NCBI RefSeq assembly: GCF_019279795.1
Contig: NC_056729.1
Coordinates: 1,861,345,555 to 1,861,409,554 of the forward strand
Source of the DNA: Protopterus annectens
Lineage: Eukaryota; Chordata; Ceratodontiformes; Protopteridae
Direction of reading: 5' to 3'
DNA length: 64,000 bases
Position numbers and translations under genes: made by a program. Below are positions 23,791 to 35,239 of the stretch, piece by piece; the first letter of the stretch is position 1, and the number at the start of each line of letters is the position of its first letter. Under the pieces are notes generated by a model. That model ran no database searches. It saw only the letters and a program-made list of their open reading frames with translations, and was not told where the DNA came from.

Positions 23791-24541
23791 GTCACCTACT
23801 ATGAGAGTGATGGGTTAAGGCCAAGGCAGAATAGCAGTGGTGACAGAGAGTCACCCTTTAATATCCCCCTTTGAATTGTTATCCCTGGGATAATATGTCC
23901 TTTATCATGGTTTATTGCAAAGTGGTCTGCCACTGTTTCATGGTCACTGTAACATAGTCAATCAGTGTTGAGTGTATCTTACACATTTTTAAGCAGTCTT
24001 TGACCCATGAATGTGGGATACTATCAGATGCTTTTTTGCAGTCAGTCCATGCCATACTTGGTGATTACAAGCAATTGTATCAAAAGCTAGTGATCCACAC
24101 AGATATAGAGGTCATTGGATGCCACCTGGACTTAGTCAAATTCTCACAATCCAGAGTTCTATTTCTGCATCAGATGGCTTCAGATGTTCATTACTGCAGT
24201 CCTTCAGCAAGACTTATTATTTGGCTTCAGGGATGAATGGCTGTGTTGCTCACATTTACCCTTGAGAAGACGTTGCATGAGTCTTCCAGTGAACACTTAG
24301 TTTAGTAGTCCTTGATATCTCACCCCATTCATGCACCAGTACGTCTCATGCCAATATGCAGAAAACAAATCAGTTGGTGAGTGACTTCACACAGTGTCAT
24401 GGGGTTGAGATTCACTGCCATCCCCACTAGCCACCAAACCATGGATACTTCTTCTGATGGGGGCATTTTGAGGTAATATAGCTCAAAGTTCTTGGCTTTA
24501 TGTTAGTATTCACATTGTTGTCTTGAAGATGAGGGCAGTCC

Positions 24542-25700
24542 AGAGGTGGGCAGGGCCCCCGACCTTGGCATCTGGACCTAGTTCCAGATCTTTTGATCCA
24601 TCAGTCGGGTCAGTTTCATCGCTCCCTTCCCTCTCTGAACCTCACTGCTTGGTTCCTCCAATTCCAACCTTAGCCAGGCTTCCTCAAATATCTCACTCTG
24701 TTCAAGATATTTTGATAGCTTCCCATAAATCTTCCACTCGAAAGATTTATTTGAGTAAGTGGAAACGTTTCGCCTATTGGGCTCAAGGAAGGGACATAGA
24801 TCCTTTCACTGCTTCTATCCAAATGGTCCTTGATTTTCTAGCTGAACTCTTCCATACAGGTTCATCTCCTTCTACTCTTAAAGTTCAATTGGCAGCTATT
24901 TCTAACTTTCATGTGGGCATTTCAGAGTCTGCCATAATATCCCACAAGCTTTGCAAAGCCTTTTTGAAGGGAGTTTTTCTACTCAGACCTCCTTTAAGAA
25001 ATCCTCCTCCTCCTTGGGACCTAAATTTAATTCTTAGTTCTTTGATTCTACCCCCTTTCGAACCTGCAACTTTGTTCTTTAAAATTGCTATCATGGAAGA
25101 CACTCTTTCTGGTAGCTATTACTTCAGCTAGAAGAGTTTCAGAACTTCATGCACTCAGCTGTCGACCTCCTTATCTGTTGTTCCATAAGGACAGGGTATC
25201 CTTACAAACCAATCCGTCTTTTTTACCTAAGATAGCCTCAGCGTCTAACCTAAATCAGAGCATTGACCTCCCTGTGTTTTTTCCAGAATATTCTAACAGG
25301 TCTGAACAAAAATTGCATTGGCTAGATGTTCATCGTCAGTTAAGGTACTATTTGGATAGAACCAAACAATTCAGAAAATCTGACCAGCTGTTTGTCTCTT
25401 ATGCAGAAGGCAGAAAGGGACTATCAGTTTCAAAGGTATCATTATCTTGATGGCTAACATCTTTGATTTCCCTTGTTTATGAAATTAGACACCAAAAGCT
25501 GCCTAGCAAACCTAAAGCCCATTCTACCAGAGCTTTGGCTACTTCTATAGCCTTCCAAGACAGACTGCCTATTGACGCCATTTGTGCAGCGGCTACTTGG
25601 GCTACTCCTCACACTTTCATTTCTCATTATAAGTTGGATTTAGCTTCTAGGCATAGAGCTAACTTTGGTTCCACTGTTCTCAAGAGTCTGTTCCGTTAGG
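24542..25700 (+). pseudogene. Tyrosine recombinase region of DIRS element B
   Basis: Begins in the linker after RNase H (compare A near 5,590). It carries 'SSTRKIYLSKWKRFAYW', 'LFLVAITSARRVSELHAL', 'DVHRQLRYYLDRTKQFRKSDQLF', 'AHSTRALATSIAF' and 'AAATWATPHTFISHYKLDL'. These blocks hold the conserved Arg, His-x-x-Arg and Tyr positions of tyrosine recombinases. It is well preserved, with few breaks. Confidence 0.88.
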
Positions 25701-25726
25701 CCACCCGGGACAAGGTGCTAGGGACG

Positions 25727-25828
25727 CGGTCCCATCCAGCAAGAATGAAGGCGAGATAGACAACTTAACATATAGAAGTTATGTTCTTACCATAACGTTC
25801 CATGTTAGTTGTCTTCTCGCCTTCTTCT
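25727..25828 (+). repeat. Internal complementary region of element B
   Basis: The first half, ending ...gacaacttaacat, is the complement of the left end. The second half, atagaagttatgttcttacc and on, is the complement of the right end. Same design as in A, D and I. Confidence 0.88.
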
Positions 25829-26039
25829 TGCGTCCCACCCTCCTTCCCCCTGGCCTGGACAGACCTAGAGGAGTTGTGATTGTGACCTCTCTTTCTACCA
25901 CCTCTTTACGTAGGCATATGCTGCTGTGCATATTTTTCCTGGATCAGGATGTAGGTCACCCTTCTCTTCTCCCTGATTTTTAGAGGTGGACTTTGTTTAT
26001 AGTTATTCTGTTACTAGTATAAGCTGGGTCTAGCTTACA

Positions 26040-26221
26040 AACGAGATCTGAGGTAACTCACGCCTAGCATTGTGGGATATAAGGGGAGCCTCAAGCCGGT
26101 GGAACCAACTCTCGAGCTTTTAGAGTGGCAGTGGGCCGAGGTCGGCTCCGAACCCATCCAGCAAGAAGAAGGCGAGAAGAAGACAACTAACATGGAACGT
26201 TATGGTAAGAACATAACTTCT
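26040..26221 (+). repeat. Right inverted terminal repeat of element B
   Basis: Reverse complement of 15,400-15,560 plus the right-only tail ending 'catggaacgttatggtaaga' acataacttct. The tail shares acgttatggtaag with element A, showing A and B are close relatives. Confidence 0.88.
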
Positions 26222-27033
26222 ATTTTTGTACCTGAAACACCTACATGTTATATAAAATAGCATAAGTAGCTAAACTGCTACATGAATAATCTCTTTTGCC
26301 ATAATAAAAGTGAAGTTCTAGCCTTTGCACTGGCTGTGGGTATGGCTTGTACTGCAAAATCTCATGCTTCTTGTTCCATGTTTGGTATTTGGAAATGTGC
26401 CAACCCTACCCAAGGGTGATGTAGTCCACGATTGGTCTCCCTAGTCTCCTTTATGCATGTCATCCTTCCCTCCAGTATCAAAATGTGTTCAGAAAGCCAG
26501 AAGGTGCATAGCCAAAGCTATTCTCTTTGCCCTTTTTTGGCCCTGGCAAGTTTGGTTCCCCTTTCCTTGGATTCATCTGAAATGTTCTCCATTGGTGTTG
26601 TACCCGTGTCTTGATCTTCTGCATCACCCATCCGATCAGCCTCATTGAGACTTGTAGATCCTGAAATTGACCAAATGTTTTTTCCAATTTTATTGGTGGT
26701 CAGAAATGGCGGCTGTCAGCTCCACTCATTCGGATTTTATCGTCCTCGCAAAAACCAAATACCAGGAAGGTTTACGTTGGCAAACAGCAAAGATTTACTA
26801 TATGGGGCTGTTGTAGAGGTGTGGATCCTATTTCAGCCACTTTTCCTTCTTTAATTTTTCTTGGTGAAGTTCTTTTTATAAAGGGGCTAGTTTTATCGCT
26901 ATCAAAATCCATTTTTTTAACCATTTCCAGTTTCCTTGTGGGACAGAACCAAACATACTTTGCCTGTTTAAAAATTTCCAAATCCTTTTTGAATGGAACC
27001 TTTCTCTTGATACCTCCAGTCAGGGATCCAGTT
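26222..27033 (+). mobile_element. Old DIRS copy C: end of RNase H region and start of recombinase
   Basis: 'gtagtccacgattggtctcc' near 26,422 and the 'CSESQKVHSQSYSLCPFLA'-type block parallel A near 5,425-5,560. From 26,930 the sequence follows the recombinase ('FLNGTFLLIPPVRDPVPFGT') up to the point where the minisatellite starts. Many breaks. Confidence 0.72.
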
Positions 27034-30020
27034 CCCTTTGGGACATTACTATCATGCTGCAGGCTCGGACTAGGGCTCTTACTTTCATGCTGCAGGCTCA
27101 GACAAGGGCTCTTACTTTCATGCTGCAGGCTCGGACTAGGGCTCGTTGGGACATTACTTTCATGCTGCAGGCTCGGACTAGGGCTCTTTGGGACATTACT
27201 TTCATGCTGCAGGCTCGGACTAGGGCTAGTTGGGACATTACTATCATGGTGCAGGCTCAGACTAGGGCTCTTTGGGACATTACTTTCATGCTACATGCTC
27301 GGACTAGGGCTCTTACTTTCATGCTACATGCTCAGACTAGGGCTCTTACTTTCATGGTGCAGGCTCAGACTAGGGCTCTTACTTTCATGCTGCAGGCTCG
27401 GACTAGGGCTCTTACTTTCATGCTGCAGGCTCGGACTAGGGCTCTTACTTTCATGCTGCAGGCTCAGACTAGGGCTCTTACTTTCATGCTGCAGGCTCGG
27501 ACTAGGGCTCTTACTTTCATGCTGCAGGCTCGGACTAGGGCTCTTACTTTCATGCTGCATGCTAGGACTAGGGCCCTTTGGGACATTACTTTCATGCTGC
27601 AGACTGGGACTAGAGCTCTTACTTTCATGCTGCAGACTCGGACTAGGGCTCGATGGGACATTACTTTCATGCTGCAGGCTCGGACTAGGGCTCTTTGGGA
27701 CATTACTTTCATGCTGCAGGGTCGGACTAGGGCTCGTTGGGACATTACTTTCATGCTGCAGGGTCGGACTAGGGCTCTTTGGGACATTACTTTCATGCTG
27801 CAGGCTCGGACTAGGGCTCTTACTTTCATGCTACATGCTCAGACTAGGGCTCTTACTTTCATGCTGCAGGCTCGGACTAGGGCTCTTACTTTCATGCTGC
27901 AGGCTCGGACTAGGGCTCTTACTTTCATGCTGCAGGCTCGGACTAGGGCTCTTTGGGACATTACTTTCATGCTGCAGGCTCGGACTAGGGTTCTTTGGGA
28001 CATTACTTTCATGATGCAGGCTCGGACTAGGGCTCTTACTTTCATGCTGCAGGCTTGGACTAGGACTCTTACTTTCATGCTGCATACTCGGACTAGGGCT
28101 CTTACTTTCATGCTGCAGGCTCAGACTAGGGCTCTTTGGGACATTACTATTATGCTGCAGGCTCGGACTAGGGCTCTTACTTTCATGCTGCAGGCTTGGA
28201 CTAGGGCTCTTACTTTCATGCTGCAGGCTCGGACTACGGCTCTTACTTTCATGCTGCAGGCTCGGACTACGGCTCTTACTTTCATGCTGCAGGCTCGGAC
28301 TAGGGCTCTTACTTTCATGCTGCAGGCTCGGACTAGGGCTCTTACTTTCATGCTGCAGGCTCGGATTAGGGCTCTTACTTTCATGCTGCAGGCTCGGACT
28401 AGGGCTCTTACTTTCATGCTACAGGCTCTGACTAGGGCTCTTACTTTCATGCTGCAGGCTTGGACTAGGGCTCTTACTTTCATGCTGCATGCTCTGACTA
28501 GGGCTCTTACTTTCATGCTGCAGGCTCGGACTAGGGCTCTTACTATCACGCTGCAGGCTCGGACTAGGACTCTTACTTTCATGCTGCAGGCTCAGACTAG
28601 GGCTCTTTGGGACATTACTATTATGCTGCAGGCTCGGACTAGGGCTCTTACTTTCATGCTGCAGGCTCGGACTAGGGTTCTTACTTTCATGCTGCAGGCT
28701 TGGACTAGGGCCCTTTGGGACATTACTTTCATGCTGCAGGCTCGGACTAGGGCTCTTACTTTCATGCTGCAGGCTCAAACTAGGGCTCTTACTTTCATGC
28801 TGCAGGCTCGGACTAGAGCTCTTACTTTCATGCTGCATGCTCGGACTAGGGCCCTTTGGGACATTGCTTTCATGCTGCATGCTCGGACTAGGGCCCTTTG
28901 GGACATTACTTTCATGCTGCAGGCTCGGACTAGGGCCCTTTGGGACATTACTATCATGCTGCATGCCTGGACTAGGGCTCTTTGGGACATTACTTTCATG
29001 CTGCAGGCTCGGACTAGGGCCCTTTGGGACATTACTTTCATGCTGCAGGCTCGGACTAGGGCTCTTACTGTCATGCTGCATGCTCGGACTAGGGCTCTTA
29101 TTTTCATGCTGCAGGCTAGGACTATGGCTCTTACTTTCATGCTGCAGGCTCAGACTAGGGCTCTTACTTTCATGCTGCAGGCTCAGACTAGGGCTCTTAC
29201 TTTCATTCTGCAGGCTCGGACTAGGGCTCTTACTTTCATGCTGCAGGCTCAGACTAGGGCTCTTACTTTCATCCTGCAGGCTTGGACTAGGGCTCTTACT
29301 TTCATGCTGCATGTTCGGACTAGGGCTCTTACTTTCATGCTGCAGGCTCGGACTAGGGCCCTTTGGGACATTACTTTCATGCTGCAGGCTCGGACTATGA
29401 CTCTTACTTTCATGCTGCAGGCTCGGACTAGGGCTGTTACTTTCATGCTGCAGGCTCGGACTAGGGCTCTTACTTTCACGCTGCAGGCTCGGACTATGAC
29501 TCTTACTTTCACGCTGCAGGCTCGGACTAGGGCTCTTACTTTCATGCTGCAGGCTCGGACTAGGGCTCTTACTTTCATGCTGCATGCTCTGACTATGACT
29601 CTTATTTTCATGCTGCAGGCTCGGACTAGGGCTCTTACTTTCATGCTGCAGGCTCGGACTAGGGCTCTTACTTTCATGCTGCAGGCTCGGACTAGGGCTC
29701 TTACTTTCATGCTGCAGGCTCGGACTAGGGCTCTTACTTTCATGCTGCAGGCTCGGACTAGGGCTCTTACTTTCATGCTGCAGGCTCGGACTAGAGGGCT
29801 CTTACTTTCATGCTGCAGGCTCGGACTAGAGCTCTTACTTTCATGCTGCAGGCTCGGACTAGGGCTCTTACTTTCATGCTGCAGGCTCGGACTAGGGCTC
29901 TTACTTTCATGCTGCAGGCTCGGACTAGGGCTTTTACTTTCATGCTGCAGGCTCGGACTAGGGCTCTTACTGCAGGCTCGGACTATGACTCTTACTTTCA
30001 TGCTGCAGGCTCGGACTAGG
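27034..30020. repeat. Minisatellite of mixed 33- and 42-bp units
   Basis: About 3.0 kb, roughly 80-90 units. The short unit is gctcttactttcatgctgca + ggctcggactagg (33 bp). The long unit has 9 extra bases (ctttgggacatta...; 42 bp). Long units are clustered (27,140-27,300, 27,580-27,800, 27,950-28,020, 28,840-29,040), so there is higher-order structure. The first long unit follows the recombinase reading 'RDPVPFGT' of old DIRS copy C without a break, so the array grew from that coding sequence. Because both unit lengths are multiples of three, several frames on both strands stay open for hundreds of codons; none is a gene. Confidence 0.97.
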
Positions 30021-31145
30021 TAGGGTTCTTTTCAAGCTTTCTTCTTCTTTGAATCTAAAATTCCTTACTTAGAAACAGCCCTTATGGTCACATTCACAGC
30101 CCTTATGGTCGCATTCATGTCTGCTAGGTGGATTTCTGCATTACAAGCACTGTCTTGTAAACACCTTGTACCCTGTCTTTCATGAAGATTTTCTTTGTGA
30201 ATGAATGAAGCATCATTTCCTTCTGAAAGTGGCCTGTGAGGCACATCTTAGTCAGTGTCCTTCTCAATTTTCTGTAAGGGGAATGTATGTTGCATTTACT
30301 GGACATTCATTGTCAACCTAGATTTTATTTACATTGTATGAGAAATAATCTGACCAGCTTTTTTTTTCTTCTCCAAAGCTAAATTGGGACAAGGAGTCTC
30401 TAAAGTAACTTTGTCCTGCTGGCTTTCTGACTGCATTACTTATGTTTATGACAAAATGGGATTAACTTTACCTGGCAAACCAAAGGCTCATTCATCGAGA
30501 GCAGTGGGTACTTCTATTTCCTTTTAGCTAGAGTATCCATTGATGAAATTTGTGCTATAGTTTCTTGGTCTACAGTTCCTACCTTTATGTTACATTACCG
30601 GTTGGATGTAGAATCCAGATCTCATACATACTTGGGTTCCGCCACACCCCAAAATGTCCTTCCTTGAGGCAACCCATTTGTTTCATGTAGCTTTGGAATC
30701 TGTCACAGTTGTTGAATTGGATGAAAAAGACAATATTGAATGTGAATATTGTATGTACTTACCATAATGTTAGATCGGTGCTGTCTTGTTTCATAGGGTT
30801 CAGCATCCCTTCATCTATCCCTCATAACAAGTTGTCACTCTTGGTCTCCCGGCTGATCGGTTGGACCTGACCAGGGACCTGACCATGGACCTTGTCTTTT
30901 AGACAGCCTTTCATTATTGTACATCTCCATGATTTAACTGGGTTGGTTGGTTAGTTAAGCCTGTCTTTTGTTGTTTGGGAGATATTATGGCTACAAGCAA
31001 GCAACCTCTATCTGAGGTAATCATTGGACCAGTGGGAATTATTGGTAGGAGGGATGTCAAGAGCCATGAATCCAAGCTCAAAGCAAAGAGGCTGGATTTA
31101 ATAACCCAGTTGTTGAAACGGACAAAAAAAGACAACGCAGATCTA
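30021..31145 (+). mobile_element. Old DIRS copy C: recombinase end, internal complementary region and right end
   Basis: From about 30,280 the sequence again follows the recombinase: an 'HRQ'-like block, 'NNLTSFFFLLQS'-region decay, 'GKPKAHSSRAVGTSISF' near 30,475 and 'TFMLHYRLDVESRSHT' near 30,580. 30,690-30,830 resembles an internal complementary region (tgtacttaccataatgttag, cggtgctgtcttgtttcata). A decayed right terminal repeat seems to run to about 31,145, where copy E begins. Many breaks. Confidence 0.65.
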
Positions 31146-31216
31146 GTGATCCGATGTCTGCTCAATCTGGTTCAACCTGTGGACTTTGGATCTGATTCAT
31201 ATCTGACACTAGCCAG

Positions 31217-31395
31217 ATGTCCTTCAAGGATGCATCTGCAGTCCGTACATATGGGTTGTCCTGCCTCAGGCAGCCCTTCGGTCGGCCGGATTCCAAAGTC
31301 TGGGTCCGGCGTCGGCTGATGTCGCCCCTTTCCCGACATCAGAGCGCCTGGGATATAAAAGCGTCAGCCGACCCCATCTTCCTCAGTCTTTCTTG
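31217..31395 (+). repeat. Left inverted terminal repeat of element D
   Basis: Complementary to 36,575-36,779. Includes gggatataaaagcgtcagcc near 31,350, a good TATA-like block, about 30 bases before 'cctcagtctttcttgcc'. In DIRS elements the left repeat acts as promoter; start position is inferred only. Confidence 0.9.
31345..31368 (+). promoter_or_regulatory. TATA-like box in left repeat of element D
   Basis: ggatataaaagc occurs in the left repeat of D, in its complement in the right repeat (36,600-36,625), and at the same relative place in element I (gatataaaagcag near 52,190). Conservation between subfamilies suggests a promoter core; no transcript evidence is available. Confidence 0.5.
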
Positions 31396-31517
31396 CCACG
31401 CGGTGCCCGAAGCAGAAGCAGTTTGCAAGTGCCGGTCAGCCAGCTCCTGTAATTTCAGCTACCGAAGACTTCAAAAAAGCTAAGTACCCCGTTGGGGACT
31501 TTTTCTTGCCTCAGCCG

Positions 31518-33290
31518 ATGTCAGATCAAACTGTTAAAGTTAATAATTGTTTAACTTGTGGGAAACAAATACCTCATAAGGATTTCCACTCTTACTGCCT
31601 ACCCTGCCTAGGCCCAGACCACGATGTCTCAGCCTGTGCAGCCTGTGCTTCCTTCAACAGGCGCACTCTTAGGCGTCGGGCGGAGTTTTCAGAGGGATTT
31701 TTGGGGGAAAATGACTGTTACAGTATGCCGTCGGAGCTTCCGACTCATTTACCCAAAAAACGGAAGGACAAGGACCGACACACGCGGACCGTGGTTTCGG
31801 CCGAAACCACACCTAGGCCTACCACGAGTGTCTCGGTCTCTGCTGAAACCGAATCCTTGATGCTTCCGACCGACGAAACCGCACAACCGACAACCTCGGT
31901 CCCGGAGGCCACCTCTGAGTCGGTCATAGAATTTCCCTCTGAAACCGGTGCTCTGGAAATATCCAACACCATTCCTCTGGATAAAACTACTCCAGCACGT
32001 GGGGCAGCCAGGCCTCCTGTATCCATGTCCATAAAGGCATTTTCACGTGCTAAAGCTGCTAAACAGGCAAAATCTCTCCCTCCCAAGGCTATTCCTCTGG
32101 GATCCTCTACCGGTTCACAGATTTTAAGTTTAGCTGAGGACCTTATTTCCTTAATTAGGGGCTCTCAGCCACATCCGGACAGGGGCTCTCAACCTCCCCT
32201 AGACAAAAGGCCCAAGGTTGAGCACACAGATCCCCAGTCTTCTGATGAGGCCTCAGATGACTCTGCTCTATCAGACTACCAGGAGGAGGCCTTTACGACC
32301 TACGAGGATTCTGATGCAGAGGAATCTATTCCCTCGGCCTCCCCTCCTGAAGAGTTGTCCTTTGGGGAGACACTTCACTCCATGAGAGAGCATTTCAAAT
32401 GGCAGGGACAGGAGTTCTCTGATTCCAGGAAGAGGTTAAGGACCTTTTTGCATTTACCTCAACATAGACCTTTGGCTGTTCCTCCTGTTTTAAATGTCAT
32501 TGATGATGTGTATTCTGAGTCTAGTAATTCCCCAGACTCCCTTCCTCCATCTCCTATCAAACCCGACAGGTACTACAGGGTTCCGGACTCACATCATTTC
32601 CTTTACAAGGGCCACTCTGCTGACCCAGAAACTATTTCCCAGGGCCCTAAAAGGGTTGCAACCACCACTACTAAAAATCCACTTCCTTCTGAAAGGGAGT
32701 CCAGGGCTTTAGAGAGATGGGGTAAAAAAGTGTATACTTCTTCCACTCTTTCTATGAGGGCATTAAATTGTCAATTCCATATGATACATTACCAAGAGTA
32801 TTTGTTAGATGAATTGCATAAAAAACTATCTTCGCCTGAGCCCCTAGATCACAAGGCACTTCAGGATCTGGTACATAACTCTCAGAAGGTTAGCAACCAT
32901 TTCTTGCAGTGTGGTTATGATGCATTGGAAGCTTCATGTAGGTCAGCAATGACAGGTGCAGTCATATGACATGCTTGGCTGAAGGAACAAACTCTGCCAG
33001 ACCATGTTAAAGCAAAGCTACTGGATGCTCCGCTGGAAAAGCAAAAGTTATTTGGCTCCACGACTCAAGAGGTCTTAAAGAAATTTGAGGAAAAGGCTAA
33101 ATCAGTACAAACAGTCAAAGATTTTCTCCAGGTCCAACCACCAAGATTCAGCAGAAATTGGCCATCTAAGAATTGGTCCTTTCCGGCACAGACAGATCTC
33201 AGAGGCAGAAACAGACGTGCCAGAGGTAGAGGGCAAGCTCGAGGCTCCTACAGAGGACGTCAATGGCAGCCTCCTAACCAGAGAGGTACT
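31518..33290 (+). pseudogene. gag-like region of DIRS element D
   Basis: Cys-rich head 'CLTCGKQIPHKDFHSYC...C..C' with a His, then a Thr/Ser/Pro-rich linker. An acidic block follows ('EDSDAEESIPSASPPEELSF'), then the core 'ALERWGKKVYTSSTLSMRAL', and an Arg-rich tail near 33,190-33,260. The layout matches I and H. Only limited decay is visible. Confidence 0.82.
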
Positions 33291-33339
33291 GCAGGGCCTA
33301 CAACTACTACACAAGGACCATCTCAATGACTTGACTTTG

Positions 33340-35235
33340 TCCCCGCCAACCAGGGTTCAATTGGAAGCACCCTTGGGCGGAAAGCTATCTTTATTCTCAA
33401 AAAATTGGCACAGTATTACAAAGGACAAATGGACACTGCAAATAATAGACAAAGGATACAGGTTCCATTTTCATACATTACCAAAAAGGCAAGGCATGCC
33501 AAACCTGCCACCAAACCAAAGGGCAGAGGCTTTCAAACAAATTTCCAAGCTACTACAAATGAAAGCAATAGAAAGGGTTCCTCTCACAGAACAAGGCCAA
33601 GGATTTTATTCCAGACTATTCCTTGTTCCAAGAAAAGAAAAGCAATGGAGGCCTATTCTGGACTTGTCCGCACTGAATACTTACCTCATTGTGCCAAAAT
33701 TCAAAATGCTGACCTTACAGCAACTCCTTCCCATGCTGGGCAAGGGATCCTGGCTGGTAACTCTAGACCTCAAGGAGGTATACCTGCATGTCCCTATCAG
33801 ACAAAGTTGCAGAAGACACCTCAGATTTCTTGCAGGTTCAGAGCATTATCAATTCTCAGCATTGCCCTTTGGCTTATCTACTGCACCCAGAGTATTCACG
33901 AAATGCCTGGCATCAGTAATTGCACATTGCAGACTTCAGGGGATTCAAATATACCCATACCTGGACGACTGCCTCATACAAGCGGACAGCCAGCAAACAC
34001 TGGTAAAACACTTAAACTATGCCATCCGACTACTACAGGCCTTGGGATTCAGTCAACATTCGGAAATCAAGACTTGTTCCATCCCAACGAATAATTTTCC
34101 TGGGTGCAAAACTGGATACAAACACCCAAATGGCTTTTCTCACAGAAGAAAAACAAGCACAATTACCGGATTATTTCAGAAATCTGACAACACAAACCCA
34201 GCTAACTGCAAGGAAGATCCTGCAGGCCCTGGGTTTCATGGCATCTTACATTCTTCTGATTCCACAAGCAAGGCTGCATATGAGGAAACTACAATGGTAC
34301 CTAAGGAGTCTATGGTCTCAGCACAGTCACAGCCTAGAAACTTTGATCCCCCTCATTCCATGCCTTCAAAAGGAATTTCTGTGGTGGGCAAAAGCAAGCC
34401 AGTCAAACATGGGCCTGCCTTTCAGCAAGCCACATACCAGCCAAACCGTTACAACGGACGCCTCAGACCATGGATAGGGAGCACACATGGAGGGCAGATG
34501 CATTCAAGGACAATGGACACAAAAAGAATTGCATCTGCACATCAACCAAAAGGAAATGCTGGCAGTGATACATTCCATCGAGGCCTTCGAGCACTTCCTG
34601 CACCAAGGTCACCTGTTAATAAAGACAGACAATACCACAGTTATGTGGTACATAAACAAGCAAGGAGGTACCCATTCATACCCTCTTTGCAGGCTGGCAA
34701 TGAATCTGTGGGAACTTTCCCTAAAACTCAATATAGAGCTACAATCCCAGTTCGTACCAGGAAAAGACAATATACTGGCGGACAGCCTGAGCAGAAACAT
34801 CATGGATCCACACGAATGGATGTTGCACCCAGATATCTTTCTCCAGATAACACAATCATGGGGAAGGCCGGACATAGATCTTTTTGCCTCCCACCACAAC
34901 CATCAACTGAGGAAATTCTGCACAAGGACATACCATCGTCAAGCATGGAAAGTGGACGCCCTATCCTTCAGCTGGAATACTCTAACAGTATATGCATTCC
35001 CACCGCTGCCATTAATAACCAAGGTCTTACTGAAGATCAGGATAAAGCAACCAAAGGTAATTCTGATAGCTCCGGACTGGCCAAGACAACACTGGTACCC
35101 ACTGTTAAGGAGCATGTCACGCACGAAACCTTGGCCTCTACCACAATGGCCACTTCTACTGACACAACACAATTACAAGACTCTGCACTCCAGCCTCAAA
35201 ACCTTACAGCTGACAGCCTGGAAAATACCTTGACT
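33340..35235 (+). pseudogene. RT-RNase H region of DIRS element D
   Basis: RT landmarks: 'RPILDLSALNTYL', 'VTLDLKEVYLHVPI', 'LPFGLSTAPRVFTKCL' and 'IYPYLDDCLIQ'. Then 'FLGAKLDT', RNase H 'VTTDASDHG', 'HINQKEMLAVIHSIEAFE', 'KTDNTTVMWYINKQGG' and 'ADSLSRN', and the 'DIDLFASHHNHQL' to 'APDWPRQHWYPLL' block. Overlapping frames are normal for this family. Well preserved. Confidence 0.9.
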
Positions 35236-35239
35236 CCTC

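Larger units (their letters stand above)
20228..24541. repeat. Second copy of the 10.2-14.9 kb region, with many small deletions
   Basis: Aligns in order with 10,224-14,890: the restriction-like-endonuclease LINE, the CR1-like LINE nested in it, and the old DIRS copy C RNase H piece. The same insertion junctions are present, so the copy was made after both LINEs had landed. Long stretches (e.g. 21,960-22,200 against 12,160-12,410) are almost identical. Elsewhere differences are nearly all 1-6 base losses in this copy, often at homopolymers, short repeats or CG. 22,355-22,754 is scrambled. The right end joins element B cleanly near 24,541. Confidence 0.88.
15400..26221 (+). mobile_element. DIRS-type retrotransposon, element B, with replaced interior
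   Basis: Both inverted terminal repeats, the internal complementary region, most of gag and the whole recombinase region are recognisable. Late gag, RT and RNase H are absent, and their place (17,282-24,541) is taken by LINE-derived and unassigned sequence. Without that, the element would resemble A. Terminal repeats are about 94% identical by eye, so insertion was fairly recent. It lies in the RNase H region of old copy C, which resumes at 26,222 with the next DIRS block. The element is broken. Confidence 0.85.

Noticed and set aside
27054-30023. 989-codon open frame as a real protein gene
   Set aside because: It is the minisatellite read in one of several stop-free frames; unit lengths are multiples of three and both strands are open.
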